Part shown: positions 1 to 9,610 of the stretch, in pieces
How positions within the stretch are numbered: position 1 is the stretch's first letter
Layout: each line of letters starts with the position of its first letter
From: Oscillatoriophycideae cyanobacterium NC_groundwater_1537_Pr4_S-0.65um_50_18
GTDB taxonomy: Bacteria > Cyanobacteriota > Cyanobacteriia > Elainellales > Elainellaceae
Assembly (NCBI GenBank): GCA_016208305.1
Contig: JACQYI010000033.1
Coordinates: 1 to 64,000, forward strand
Direction: 5' to 3'
DNA: 64,000 bases
Position numbers and translations under genes: made by a program
Notes under the pieces: model-generated
Told to the model about the DNA's origin: nothing
Databases searched by the model: none
Seen by the model: the letters and a program-made list of their open reading frames with translations, nothing else

Positions 1-79
1 ATTTCCCCCCTTTTGAAGGGGGGCAGGGGGGATCAACAGGTGCCTAAAAATCACAGCCGACCACTTTTCAAACATCCTC
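1..79 (-). mobile_element. MITE-like element, partial copy cut by window edge
   Basis: This is the end of a short non-coding element that recurs at 8493-8729 and 52476-52637. It is in the opposite orientation to those copies. The terminal sequence CTTTTCAAACATCCTC ends at 79 and is followed by TGA, which fits the 3-bp TNA target duplication seen at the other copies. The body has the same C-run/G-run hairpin. The other end lies outside the window, so length and duplication cannot be confirmed here. Confidence 0.75.
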
Positions 80-236
80 TGAAATAGAAATCCAGAGCTA
101 AGCTTTTCTGATCAGGGTGCGTTTAGCTTGCAAAGCACCAGCCTAGAGAGCGCTCTAGATTCAAATACTTCAAAGTCAGGGATTTCAAAGCGCTGCTAGA
201 AATCCCTGACTGCTATTTAAACAGAATGCTATTGGC

Positions 237-674
<438 letters not shown>

Positions 675-925
675 GCTCAGCGATCGCGCAAACAAACACT
701 CTGCATTGCCCTCAGCACTGACTACCCTACCATCTCTGTAAGCATATCTCTATAGATACACCAGGACATACATCAGACATTGCTGATTTTAGAAATTATT
801 TTCTTTTATCAGAGAGCTATTTCAACAAAATTATCTTCCCCCTCCAGCCATGTCCAGGAGATCGCAGATTAGGGTTTTGTGGCGCGTGGAGTGCTTCTGA
901 AGTTCAGCTTTTAGAATAAAGCAGT

Positions 926-1330
926 CTAGAGATTGGTAGAAATGGCTTGGACTGGGCAAGTGGGGATGCATTGTTCGCAGACAACACAGCGCGATCGCGT
1001 GAAGTTGAGCTTGAAGGTTTGCGGATCGAGATTGAGCGCTGTTGTGGGGCAAACGCCTGTGCATAAGCCGCAATGAACGCAAAGATCGTCATCAATCACA
1101 ATCTCTCGGCTGGCGAGCGAGATGCCAATGTCTTGCGATCGCATCCAGTCGAGTGCGGCGTCGAGTTGGTCAATATCTCCCGACAGTTCTACAACCAAAG
1201 TGCCAATTTGATTGGGCGTGACCTGGGCACGAATAATGTTTGCTGCCACGTTAAAATCTTTTGCGAGTCGGTAAGTGACGGGCATATGCACCGATCGCTT
1301 AGGAAAAGTGAGGGTAACTCGTTTCTTCAC
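926..1330 (-). CDS. NIL-domain 4Fe-4S ferredoxin
   Basis: This 134-residue protein has two parts. Residues 1-75 form an ACT-like NIL domain (named after the C-terminal domain of methionine ABC transporters). The rest is a bacterial dicluster ferredoxin with motifs CVHCGLCTGVCP and CVVCEQCIPTCP, each able to hold a [4Fe-4S] cluster. Such proteins are common in cyanobacteria and have been linked to sulfur metabolism, but the electron partner is not known. It stands alone, divergent from the thioredoxin-like gene at 1550. The start at MKKRVTLTFP fits the family length. Confidence 0.9.
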   Translation of the reverse strand: MKKRVTLTFPKRSVHMPVTYRLAKDFNVAANIIRAQVTPNQIGTLVVELSGDIDQLDAALDWMRSQDIGISLASREIVIDDDLCVHCGLCTGVCPTTALNLDPQTFKLNFTRSRCVVCEQCIPTCPVQAISTNL

Positions 1331-1549
1331 GATGCCAAGTCCTTTGTCGTTGAGTCAGCGAAATTCATTAGAGGGATGTGGCTCATCGGTTTTTATTTTT
1401 GCTGAGGGCGCACCTTCGGCAAATAAATAGCAAGCCCAGAACGTCACCTGCCATCTTTGAAGTTGAATCCTGTTTGTAAACTGGAGATAGCCTCTCTTGA
1501 AGATGCTTTTAATTTTAGGAAACCCTGTTAGAAATAGCTTGATAACCCT

Positions 1550-2167
1550 ATGAGTGCAAAATTGCCCAATGCTGCGCCTCAGCCTAACTCAAACCCGGCT
1601 GGCTCAGACCCGGCTGGCTCAAACCCGGCGACCCAAAATCTTGCTACTCGAATTCGCAATCTAACGATCGCCTTTGTTGCCATCATTTTGAGCACTGCGC
1701 TGTTCTTTGGGTTGCAGACTGGCTCTGAGTCTGGTTCTCTAGCGGCAATGGCAGCCGACTCTACGCCTTTAGAAGCTGCCCTCGCCAACGGCAAGCCTTC
1801 GTTGATGGAGTTTTATGCCGATTGGTGTACCTCCTGTCAGGCTATGGCAAAAGATATGGGTGATCTAAAGCAAACCTATGGCGATCGCGTCAATTTTGTC
1901 ATGCTAAATGTGGACAACTCTAAGTGGTTGCCAGAAATGCTGCACTATCGCGTCGATGGCATTCCGCATTTTGTGTTTTTGGATGCTAAAGGCGAATCGA
2001 TCGCCAGCACCATTGGGGAGCAGCCCCATCCTGTAATGGCTGCTAACCTAGAGGCGATGATCACTGGCTCTGAGTTGCCCTATGCGCTCAGCCGAGGCCG
2101 CGTTTCGGATGTTGAGGCTCCGGCAATTGCGCCCAGCGGCAAAGATGATCCTCGCAGCCACGGTTAG
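1550..2167 (+). CDS. Membrane-anchored thioredoxin-like protein (TxlA/HCF164 type)
   Basis: This 205-residue thiol-disulfide protein has a polar N-terminus with three repeats of a Pro-Ala-Gly-Ser-rich unit (15 bp each in the DNA). A single transmembrane segment lies near residues 38-56, followed by a thioredoxin domain with active site WCTSC near residue 90 and the cis-Pro loop GIPHFVF. In cyanobacteria and chloroplasts such proteins pass reducing equivalents across the thylakoid membrane, for example during cytochrome b6f assembly. That role is inferred from family; the gene is not next to ccdA or ccs genes. Confidence 0.85.
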   Translation: MSAKLPNAAPQPNSNPAGSDPAGSNPATQNLATRIRNLTIAFVAIILSTALFFGLQTGSESGSLAAMAADSTPLEAALANGKPSLMEFYADWCTSCQAMAKDMGDLKQTYGDRVNFVMLNVDNSKWLPEMLHYRVDGIPHFVFLDAKGESIASTIGEQPHPVMAANLEAMITGSELPYALSRGRVSDVEAPAIAPSGKDDPRSHG

Positions 2168-2350
2168 CCAACTTGAGGATCGGGGATATTAGGATCGTGG
2201 ATCAATTAAACTTGCAATCCTGAGATACAGCAAAAGGCTGTTCAATGCGAAAGCCAATGTGAGGCGAGAGCCAAGGCGAGTAAGGTTTGGCTAGCGCCAT
2301 CAAAGCAGCTCTTCAAATGACCGCAGCCAGGGAATCTGTATCTACTAGGT

Positions 2351-3628
2351 TTGTTCATGAATCCTCCCAAAAAATTGATTGCCGGATTGCCCCAGTTCGA
2401 TCGCCGCATCTGGATTTTGATTGCGGGTCGGCTGCTTTCCCAGATGGGTTCGGGATTTGTGCTGTTCTATGCCCCTATTTTTTTTGTAAATCAGGTCGGG
2501 CTATCGGCTGCGGCTGTGGGTATTGGTATCGGCAGCGAATCCATTTCGGGTGTTTTTGGGCGCATCTTAGGTGGCTCTCTGGCAGACTCTCCCCAGTGGG
2601 GACGACGCAAAACATTGCTGCTGTCTGCTGCTATTTCAGCGATGGCTGATTTGGTGCTGGCCTTTAGCTACAACTTTCCTACCTTTTTGCTGGGTAATCT
2701 ATTAATGGGGTTGGGCATTGGGCTGTATTGGCCTGCGACCGAGGCTGTTGTGGCCGATTTGGCCTCTTTAGAACATCGCAATGAAGCCTTTGCCCTTAAT
2801 CGTCTTGCAGACAGCTTGGGACTGAGCCTGGGCGTGGTGCTGGGTGGCGCTCTGATCGCCACGACCGGGTCTTACCGTGCCCTATTTGTCATTGACGGCA
2901 TTTCATTTCTCGTGCTGCTGGCTATTGTTTACAAAGCCATTGCCGAAACCCTTAATCCTTATCAGGTGGGCAAACCGGGCTGGCAAGGATGGGTGACGGC
3001 ACTCCGCGATCGCCCTTTGTTGGTCTACATTTCAGCGAATGTCTTGTTTACGACTTATCTTGCCTTCGTCAGCAGCACCCTGCCGCTGTATCTCACCAAC
3101 TTTGTTTCGGAGCGTGCCCAACAGCCAGGATTTACTCCAGTTGTGATCAGCGCTCTATTTACCTGGCATGTGGCTCTGGCCGCTTTATGCCAGCTTCCGG
3201 CGGCACGCTGGCTCAACCGTTTTAGCCGCCCCAAGGCTCTAATGCTGTCGGCAGGGCTATGGGCGATCGGGTTTGGGTTGGTTTGGGTGACAGGTACGGC
3301 GGCGGCAGATCATTTGGCTTGGGCGGGGCTCACCCTAGCGGTGATGGCGCTTGCCACAGTGTCTTACACGCCAGCGGCCTCATCTCTGGTAGTGGGGTTG
3401 GCTCCCAACTCGGCACGCGGAGTCTATCTTTCGCTGAATTCTCTCTGCTGGGCGGTGGGCTACTTTGTTGGCCCCGTCATGGGCGGCTGGGCTATGGATC
3501 AGTCTCGATCGATCGCCACCGGATTTTGGGTGGCCGTGGCGCTGAGCGTCATAGGGGCGATCGGCATTTTATTGTGGCTCGATCGACTGCTAGACAAAGC
3601 CAAAATGGAAAGATCACGGGTTTCATAG
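2351..3628 (+). CDS. MFS transporter
   Basis: This 425-residue major facilitator has about 12 hydrophobic segments in two halves. The loop between segments 2 and 3 reads GRILGGSLADSPQWGRRKTLLL, which matches the MFS signature GxLaDrxGRRkxl. Substrate cannot be inferred, since the family covers sugars, drugs and small acids. It is separated by 180 bases from the upstream thioredoxin-like gene on the same strand and may be transcribed alone. The ATG at 2351 is followed at once by an amphipathic N-terminus and the first membrane segment. Confidence 0.9.
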   Translation: MFMNPPKKLIAGLPQFDRRIWILIAGRLLSQMGSGFVLFYAPIFFVNQVGLSAAAVGIGIGSESISGVFGRILGGSLADSPQWGRRKTLLLSAAISAMADLVLAFSYNFPTFLLGNLLMGLGIGLYWPATEAVVADLASLEHRNEAFALNRLADSLGLSLGVVLGGALIATTGSYRALFVIDGISFLVLLAIVYKAIAETLNPYQVGKPGWQGWVTALRDRPLLVYISANVLFTTYLAFVSSTLPLYLTNFVSERAQQPGFTPVVISALFTWHVALAALCQLPAARWLNRFSRPKALMLSAGLWAIGFGLVWVTGTAAADHLAWAGLTLAVMALATVSYTPAASSLVVGLAPNSARGVYLSLNSLCWAVGYFVGPVMGGWAMDQSRSIATGFWVAVALSVIGAIGILLWLDRLLDKAKMERSRVS

Positions 3629-3703
3629 CTCCCCATTTCCATAGAACTCCATAGCCTTGGCGCTCCTCAGGATAGCCTTACCAAAGACTAACCTCGTCGA
3701 AGA

Positions 3704-4030
3704 CTAGCCTTGCCCGTCTTCCGGTTCTTCTTCGCGTGCCCAGGTCGCCACATCACGAAATACATCGGGGATCGCGCCTTGGCTGGAAGGGAACTCTAAG
3801 ATGATTTCTGAAGTGTTGAGGTAGCCTGACTCCGCATAGGAAATCAGGACGCGCTTGAGCGCCAGCCACACTTCTGAAGCATATTCCCACTCTTGATTAA
3901 ACCCAGCCCGATCAGCAATTGATCGCATCGTCCAAAAGTAAGTATTCCGTACCACCGATCCTTTCTTTTTGTATTCCGGCACATCGTCTTTGTGCAAAAA
4001 CAGCACCTGATTCTCAATTCTGGCTCTCAT
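3704..4030 (-). CDS. Conserved hypothetical protein, 108 residues
   Basis: This is a small soluble protein with an acidic C-terminus (AREEEPEDGQG) and no membrane segment. It has a strong coding look: balanced residues, aromatic-rich core (NTYFWTMRSIADRAGFNQEWEYASEVWLA) and its own convergent position between the MFS gene and the GT39 gene. I do not recognise a named family. Function is unknown. A start at MRARIENQVLF is favoured because it is the first Met of the frame. Confidence 0.7.
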   Translation of the reverse strand: MRARIENQVLFLHKDDVPEYKKKGSVVRNTYFWTMRSIADRAGFNQEWEYASEVWLALKRVLISYAESGYLNTSEIILEFPSSQGAIPDVFRDVATWAREEEPEDGQG

Positions 4031-4336
4031 GGCTTGTTTCTAGATTTCCTGCGTTGACTTTTGGGTGAAATGAGGTGACAGGGTACGGCATAGGGTGATA
4101 TTTTCAGGCGTAGCTCGATCTTCTGTATTTATGTGATACCGTTTTCTCTTTTACTCTAGGCGATTTACCATAGAAGACTCTACACAGCTCTGAGAATAGG
4201 GTTCACATCTACTGGCGATTGTTCGGGTTTAGAGTATGACTTAATTTGACGATGCGATCGTCTATCCGTGTGGATGTTCTCAACAGTGGATGTTCCCCAA
4301 TAATGGATGTTTTCCAAATAATGTTTACCCAATGGC
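4031..4336. other. Intergenic region, divergent promoters presumed
   Basis: This roughly 300-base gap separates the divergent genes at 3704-4030 and 4337-6025. It includes three near repeats of a phrase like 'tggatgttctccaataa' at about 4268-4322. No gene, RNA or clear operator is visible. Confidence 0.4.
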
Positions 4337-6025
4337 ATGAGGGTCATGAAGACTAACCGCTACTCTTACCCTAACGGGTTGAACTGGGTGCTGATTCTGG
4401 CAATTGCCTTGGGGGTTTGTTTTCGCTTGATCAATCTCGATCGCAAGGTTTACTGGCATGACGAGGTTTATACCTCTATGCGGGCAGCGGGCTATACGCG
4501 TGGCGCAATCGATCAAGAAATTTTTCAAAACAAAGTGATTCCTGCTTCAGAGCTGCAAAAGTTTCAGCAGATTAAGCCGGGAAGCACCCCTGCCGATACG
4601 GTGCGATCGCTAGAGGCAGAAGATCCTCAGCATCCGCCGCTCTATTTCCTAATGGCACGAGCCTGGATGGGGGCATTTGGCGGTTCGATCTTGGCTTCTC
4701 GAATGCTGCCTGCGCTGCTGAGTTTGCTCAGCCTGCCGCTGATGTACCTGTTGGCAATGGAGCTATTTTCTGCAAGGCTGGTAGCGCTGCTGGCCACGGC
4801 CTTGCTTGCGCTATCTCCTTTTGATGTTCTGTTTGCGCAAACGGCGCGGCAATATGGCCTGCTGGCAACTGCGGTGATTGGCAGCTCTTGGCTGCTGCTG
4901 AGAGCGCTACGCTTGCGATCGCCTCTCGACTGGATATTCTACGCTTTGAGCGTGGCGATCGGCCTGTACACGCATCCTTTTTATGCGTTGACGATGGTAA
5001 CGCATGGGTTCTGTGTGTTGCTGTTTGGTCTTTTGGGCTGCGGAGAGCCAGCGGCAGAACGTGAGAAAACAGCACCACTGAGACCTGCACTGGATATCTC
5101 GTCGGATAGGTTGATAAGACCTCGATCGATTCGCTGGCGGTGGCTGCTGGAGTATGCGATCGCTAATGCGGCAGCACTGCTGCTGTATGCACCTTGGATT
5201 GCAGTGTTGAAGGCCAATACGAATCGGGCACTGGCTACAACCGATTGGGCGAGGGTGCAAGTCGGCATCGACTATTTGCTAAAGCTTTGGACATTGACTT
5301 TTAGTTCACTGTTTTTTGATCTCGACTTTGGTTTTGAGAATCCGCTGACCCTGTTAGTGCGGCTGCCTTTTATCGCGTTAATTTTGGCGGCTGTCGTAGC
5401 GATTTACCGCTTCACGCCGCGCACCACCTGGATCGTGGTGCTAAAGTCTATCTTCATACCCTTCTTGCTCTTGGCCCTGCCTGATTTGATTATGGGTGGC
5501 AAGCGATCGGCTGTCAGTCGCTATCTCATCTCTAGTTTTCCGGGCATTCAGCTAGCAGTGGCGTTTTTGCTGGCGATCGGCCTAGGGAGCGGTAAGCAAA
5601 TTTGGCGCTGGGTATTGGCGATCGTCTTTGCTGCCAGCATTGTTTCCTGTGGCACTAGCGCTATGGCAGAAACCTGGTGGAACAAAGACCTTAGCTATTC
5701 TAATGCCGAGGTGGCGCAGATGATTAATGCTGAGGTGCCTGCCGACTCTGCGGGCTTGACGGCTGCATCCCCATCTACCCTGGTTTTGAGTGATATCGGG
5801 GATGACTATACCAACACGGGTGATTTAATTTCCCTCAGCTATCGCCTTCAATCTAACGTGCGCTTGTATTTGGTTAAGCAGCCGCCTGATCTCAATCCGT
5901 TGGTCAATGAAGCGCATGTGCTGGTTTTTCGCCCCTCTGTCGCCATTAGGCAGGCGATCTCGCAAAGGGGTTGGCAGCTTGAGATGATTTCTCGACCGGG
6001 GCGACTTTGGCGGCTCAAGCAATAG
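4337..6025 (+). CDS. GT39/ArnT-like membrane glycosyltransferase
   Basis: This 562-residue integral membrane protein has the layout of lipid-linked-sugar glycosyltransferases of the GT39/GT83 (PMT/ArnT) type: a first membrane helix, then a periplasmic loop with DRKVYWHDEVYT (acidic catalytic pair), then EDPQHPPLYFLMARAW and many further helices. The C-terminal region is a soluble tail of about 100 residues. It would transfer a sugar from a polyprenyl phosphate to a protein or lipid on the outer face of the membrane. Acceptor and sugar are unknown. Met at 4337 and Met at 4346 are both possible starts. Confidence 0.85.
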   Translation: MRVMKTNRYSYPNGLNWVLILAIALGVCFRLINLDRKVYWHDEVYTSMRAAGYTRGAIDQEIFQNKVIPASELQKFQQIKPGSTPADTVRSLEAEDPQHPPLYFLMARAWMGAFGGSILASRMLPALLSLLSLPLMYLLAMELFSARLVALLATALLALSPFDVLFAQTARQYGLLATAVIGSSWLLLRALRLRSPLDWIFYALSVAIGLYTHPFYALTMVTHGFCVLLFGLLGCGEPAAEREKTAPLRPALDISSDRLIRPRSIRWRWLLEYAIANAAALLLYAPWIAVLKANTNRALATTDWARVQVGIDYLLKLWTLTFSSLFFDLDFGFENPLTLLVRLPFIALILAAVVAIYRFTPRTTWIVVLKSIFIPFLLLALPDLIMGGKRSAVSRYLISSFPGIQLAVAFLLAIGLGSGKQIWRWVLAIVFAASIVSCGTSAMAETWWNKDLSYSNAEVAQMINAEVPADSAGLTAASPSTLVLSDIGDDYTNTGDLISLSYRLQSNVRLYLVKQPPDLNPLVNEAHVLVFRPSVAIRQAISQRGWQLEMISRPGRLWRLKQ

Positions 6026-6153
6026 GCGGTCGCCTAAGAAACACTATCTATCTGCGTCTGCAAGAGGTCGAGTGACCTGATAAAGTGAGATGGAAATGTC
6101 ACACTAAGACAGGGTGCGCCCAGCGCAGCTTGGCTCTGATGCAATAAAAATAG

Positions 6154-6264
6154 ATGAAAAAACTACAGGATGCAATTAGTGTTTTGATCAGCTTTGTGCT
6201 GATTGCTTTTATTGCGACCAGTTTGATAAAGCTGGTGCTGTTTTATGTCAATGGCAATCCATAA
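6154..6264 (+). CDS. Small single-span membrane peptide, 36 residues
   Basis: This short frame begins at 6154 with ATG AAA AAA CTA and ends TAA at 6262-6264. It encodes a charged start (MKKLQDA), one hydrophobic span of about 24 residues (ISVLISFVLIAFIATSLIKLVLF) and a short polar tail (YVNGNP). It lies 17 bases before the Dri1-like gene on the same strand and could be co-transcribed. It resembles the small subunits of membrane complexes in layout but matches none I know (not PetM, PetN or PsbX by sequence). The ribosome site is weak. Confidence 0.55.
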   Translation: MKKLQDAISVLISFVLIAFIATSLIKLVLFYVNGNP

Positions 6265-6281
6265 ACGTTTAGGAACCTCTC

Positions 6282-6575
6282 ATGGCTGACGTCTTTTCTC
6301 CTGAAGTAAGCGATCGCATCTGTAAGCATATGAACGAAGATCATGCCGAGGCGATCGCTCTCTACGCCAAAGTTTTTGGTGGCACTGCCGAAGCGCTTGC
6401 AGCTCAGATGCTAAAAATTGATGCTCAAGGCATGGATCTTTTAGTGCAAACCGAACAGAATACTTTGCCCGTTCGAATTGCCTTTGACCATGAGTTGGTA
6501 GATTCGGAAGACGCGCACCAGACTTTGATTGGTATGGTGAAGCAGGCTCGCAAGCAATCGGCTGAATCTGTGTAG
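6282..6575 (+). CDS. DUF2470 protein, Dri1-like haem-binding
   Basis: This 97-residue single-domain DUF2470 protein has the signature KHMNEDHAEAIALYAKVFGG at residues 15-34. The family is related to the C-terminal part of HugZ-type haem oxygenases. The Synechocystis member Dri1 (Ssr1698) binds haem and has been linked to succinate dehydrogenase; its haem ligand is reported as His21, and His21 is present here in NEDH. A role in haem or iron handling is therefore a fair inference. The upstream 36-residue membrane peptide may share its transcript. Confidence 0.85.
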   Translation: MADVFSPEVSDRICKHMNEDHAEAIALYAKVFGGTAEALAAQMLKIDAQGMDLLVQTEQNTLPVRIAFDHELVDSEDAHQTLIGMVKQARKQSAESV

Positions 6576-6655
6576 TGTCTTCTATGTAGTTTCTATAGCA
6601 AGGTTTTTGAGCGTGGAGTACGCCAAAGCTCGTCTATAAACCAACGGTTAATAAT

Positions 6656-6705
6656 TTGGGTAGTTCTCGAAAAGCAATGATTTTTGAGAACTACCCAATT
6701 TTTTT
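6656..6705. terminator. Rho-independent terminator between convergent genes
   Basis: A 13-bp stem (TTGGGTAGTTCTC at 6656-6668 with GAGAACTACCCAA at 6686-6698) is followed by seven T residues. It ends the Dri1-like transcript. On the other strand it could also stop pxcA transcription, with a poorer T-tract. Confidence 0.85.
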
Positions 6706-6751
6706 GACTGCCTTAGCGATCGAGGCTGTTTGAAAGATAGGCTGGACAAGC

Positions 6752-8098
6752 TTAAGTATTCATTCGCTCATAAATGGCCGAGGTGGCGGGCGAGTATCGC
6801 GTCAAAAAGTTAAATATCCAGAACTTAATGCAAGAGTCCATAAAGACTGGAACAGTCGCAATGAACAAATTAATAGCTGCCTTATTTTCGGGTACTCCCA
6901 AATGCTCTGCAATGCCTGCTAGGATAACGTCCCACCCCTCTGCTGAGTGAAAACCTACAAAGATATCCGTCACCAAAATAAAGAGAAAAACCTTAGTCGG
7001 ATCGCTGAGGTTGAGAAATGCTCGACTGGTTGCCCCCCGCAGCAAAGTAATGCGGCTACGACCAAAGTAGGCAAGCACCGCAAACACCGTCAGAGAAACT
7101 GTGTCGGATAGAATATTTTTCCAGCCATTTAACGACTCATCCATCGCCTCTCTTGCCCCTTCCAAAGCAGCTTCCTTCAACTTTTTGGCCACCTCTTCCT
7201 CATTGAGCTTTGGCAGTAGCCCCAAGAGCTGCTGAATTTCTAAGCCTTCTTTAAATTCAACGAACTCCCGCAGAGAGGCTTCCTTAGTGGCATGGCTAAA
7301 GGCCATCTCGACGTAATGCTGCTCACCATAGCGTTCTAGCACAGGCGCAACCAGTAGATTTCGGGTAAGAAACTGCACCGCTAAAGGAATCACAATCAGT
7401 AGCACCAACCAGCGAATGGCAATTCGATTTTGCTTACGACGATTTCGCAGCTCCATTACCACTTCTTGCTCAAATTCGGGGCTAAGCTCTTTGCCAATTT
7501 GAGACAGACCTTGGAAAAGTGATGTGGCATTCTTATCTTTCCGAAAGCGCTTGATTGCGGTTTCAGCAGAGGTTCTCCCTTTTGCCTTGTTGGATGTAGG
7601 TGGTGTTCCGACTACCGTACCTGCTGCCATTCCCGCTTCGGTTCCGGCAAGCTCTCCGGGTAGCGTAGGTTCGTGAGAGAGCGGGTCTGAGCTAGACGAG
7701 AGAAAATCCAGTTCATCTTCGCGATCGCGATATTTTCCAACCACTGATTCAATAAATTCCAGCTTGTCTAGAATTTCCGGGGCGATCGATCGCTTTGAAT
7801 CAGCAAGTTGGTTGTCTTCTGATTCAGCAGTTTGAGTGAGCTGGCGGTTAAATACAAAACTGCCGATGCGAAACTGTGCTAGGTTGATCCGAACTGTGGC
7901 AAGCTCTCGACTGAGCTGAGTCTGAAAGTAGTCACAGGTGATTTTTCCCTTGTCGCGATCGAAGCCAATGATCTTGCCATTAAAATACTGATCTTCAATG
8001 GCTTTGATGGCTGTAGCGGCTGTGTAAGCATTCTCTAGTCTGCGGAGAGAGACTTGACTCATCCACTGGTTCACGCGTGGGAAGTTCCAAGGTTTCAT
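6752..8098 (-). CDS. pxcA: Proton extrusion protein PxcA (CemA family)
   Basis: This 448-residue protein has a long soluble N-terminal half followed by four membrane segments (near residues 225-245, 325-345, 367-395 and 410-432). The last 120 residues, with FGRSRITLLRG, LSDPTKVFLFILVTDIFVGFHSAEGWD and ATVPVFMDSCIKFWIF, are typical of CemA/PxcA. In cyanobacteria PxcA takes part in light-dependent proton release and supports inorganic carbon uptake. The N-terminus has an acidic linker rich in Ser, Glu and Gly. Transcribed alone. Confidence 0.95.
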   Translation of the reverse strand: MKPWNFPRVNQWMSQVSLRRLENAYTAATAIKAIEDQYFNGKIIGFDRDKGKITCDYFQTQLSRELATVRINLAQFRIGSFVFNRQLTQTAESEDNQLADSKRSIAPEILDKLEFIESVVGKYRDREDELDFLSSSSDPLSHEPTLPGELAGTEAGMAAGTVVGTPPTSNKAKGRTSAETAIKRFRKDKNATSLFQGLSQIGKELSPEFEQEVVMELRNRRKQNRIAIRWLVLLIVIPLAVQFLTRNLLVAPVLERYGEQHYVEMAFSHATKEASLREFVEFKEGLEIQQLLGLLPKLNEEEVAKKLKEAALEGAREAMDESLNGWKNILSDTVSLTVFAVLAYFGRSRITLLRGATSRAFLNLSDPTKVFLFILVTDIFVGFHSAEGWDVILAGIAEHLGVPENKAAINLFIATVPVFMDSCIKFWIFNFLTRYSPATSAIYERMNT

Positions 8099-8492
8099 CG
8101 TTATCTATTGAGGCTACTCCAACTCAAAGTTTGGCTTTAGAGTGTTTTGGGCAGGGTGTATGAGGCACATGGCTGCTAGAGCCGTTGAGAGTAGGGTATT
8201 GGGGGGCAAAATGCAGGATGTTTAGCGAGAGGAAGAGATCGATATATACGGTAGCCTAAGCAGTGGGGCAATGATTCTAGTATCCTAGACTAGCTGCTTC
8301 TTTTGTGTGACGAACGCATCGGAAGCAAGGGCAACAGCTTGCGATCGGACTGGGTTTTGTGCAGAGGGGAACCTCAGATCTCAGGGTCATAATACTTCTG
8401 AAGTAAAAACGTCATGAAGCTGACATGAGAGTGTCATCTAAGTCAGGCAGGCTTATTGTAAGTACTGTATGCCTGAGCTTTTATGTGCCTAA
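8099..8492. other. Intergenic region upstream of pxcA
   Basis: This gap of about 390 bases carries the pxcA promoter on the minus strand. Near 8412-8450 three imperfect GTCAT/TGACAT phrases occur (gtcatg, gacatg, gtcatc) in about 35 bases; this may be an operator but no regulator can be named. No gene is visible. Confidence 0.4.
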
Positions 8493-8729
8493 GAGGATGT
8501 TTGAAAAGGGGTCGGCTGTGATTTTAGGCATCTGTTGATCCCCCCTGCCCCCCTTAAAGAAGGGGGGAAAACTTGCGGCAGTTCATGTAACCGTCGGGAG
8601 ATGAAAGTTGATCCCCCCTGCCCTCCTTCTTTAAGGGGGGCAATGAATTCAAAGTCCCCCTTTATTAAGGGGGATTTAGGGGGATCTGAAACGTTTCGCT
8701 ACCCCTAGTTGGACTTTTCAAACATCCTC
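8493..8729 (+). mobile_element. MITE-like element, 237 bp, with TAA duplication
   Basis: The ends are GAGGATGTTTGAAAAG and CTTTTCAAACATCCTC, flanked by TAA at 8490-8492 and at 8730-8732. The inside has G-run/C-run hairpins and no coding frame. Compared with the 162-bp copy at 52476 it has about 75 extra bases, including a second copy of the TTGATCCCCCCTGCCC phrase, so an internal duplication is likely. Three-bp TNA duplications and ends starting GAG are seen in the IS1031 group of the IS5 family, the likely source of mobilising transposase (inference). Confidence 0.85.
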
Positions 8730-8948
8730 TAAGCTTTTGAGGCTATATAAGTTCTAAGGCTATGTAGGCTATTTCCGCTTATTCTTTGAAAAGAGGCGCA
8801 TTTTGACCCTCCTCAGCTCTAAACTATGCTGCTTTTGAGTAATCTTCAGGGAATTGTGTTTTAGAACCCATGTTTAGAATCCATGTTTGGTAGCACTTAG
8901 ACAGACTTTTTTCGGCGGAGATTCCTGAGATGGGCGAGAGGGTAACAA

Positions 8949-9536
8949 ATGTCTGGACGGCTGCGGCAAATTTGCGGTAGGGCTTTGTGGCTGGGAGTCA
9001 TGTTGGTTACTGGGGTGATTACAGGCTGCGCCTTGGGCGATCGCCCTGTGGAATCTCCTAGCCCAGTCCTCTCAAGCCAATTCCGGCTGACTAGCCCCGT
9101 CTTTGCGGATGAGAGTCTGATTCCCGCTAAATTTACCTGCGATGGCGAAAATATCTCCCCTATGCTGCAATGGGATCAGCCGCCCACCCAGACAAAAAGC
9201 TTGGCCTTGATTGTGGAAGACCCTGATGCGCCCGGTCAAACTTTTACCCACTGGGTCTTGTATGATTTGCCGCCCGATACCCGTCAATTGCCCGAAAAGG
9301 TCAGCCCCCAGCCTTTTCTGCAAGCAGGCGGACTGCAAGGAAAAAGCAGCTTTGGCAAGTATGGCTATGGTGGCCCTTGTCCGCCCAGTGGCACCCATCG
9401 ATATCTTTTTAAGCTGTACGCGTTAGATCAAATTTTGGACTTACCCCCTGGCACCACCCAGACCGATTTGGTGGAAGCAATGCAAGGGCATGTTTTGGCA
9501 GAGGCAAAGCTGACCGGAAAGTATGCAAGGCCGTGA
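8949..9536 (+). CDS. PEBP (YbhB/YbcL, Raf-kinase-inhibitor-like) lipoprotein
   Basis: This 195-residue protein begins with a type II signal peptide (MSGRLRQICGRALWLGVMLV...) and lipobox ITGC near residues 25-28, so a lipid-anchored extracytoplasmic protein is expected. The rest is a phosphatidylethanolamine-binding fold: ..SPVFADESLIPAKFTCDGENISPML, SLALIVEDPDAPG, THWVLYDLP, and GYGGPCPPSGTHRYLFKLYALD. Bacterial members are of unclear function; ligand binding to a phosphoryl or anion pocket is likely. The histidine kinase at 9611 follows on the same strand after 74 bases. Confidence 0.92.
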   Translation: MSGRLRQICGRALWLGVMLVTGVITGCALGDRPVESPSPVLSSQFRLTSPVFADESLIPAKFTCDGENISPMLQWDQPPTQTKSLALIVEDPDAPGQTFTHWVLYDLPPDTRQLPEKVSPQPFLQAGGLQGKSSFGKYGYGGPCPPSGTHRYLFKLYALDQILDLPPGTTQTDLVEAMQGHVLAEAKLTGKYARP

Positions 9537-9610
9537 GCGCTAAAAGGATCTCGCAATGTATCTACAGCACAATTCAAGTCACAAAACCAATCTGAAGGTA
9601 TAGCTGAATT

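Noticed and set aside
831-1082. Open frame on the minus strand over the end of the NIL-ferredoxin gene
   Set aside because: Different frame of a certain gene; residue composition is unlike a real protein.
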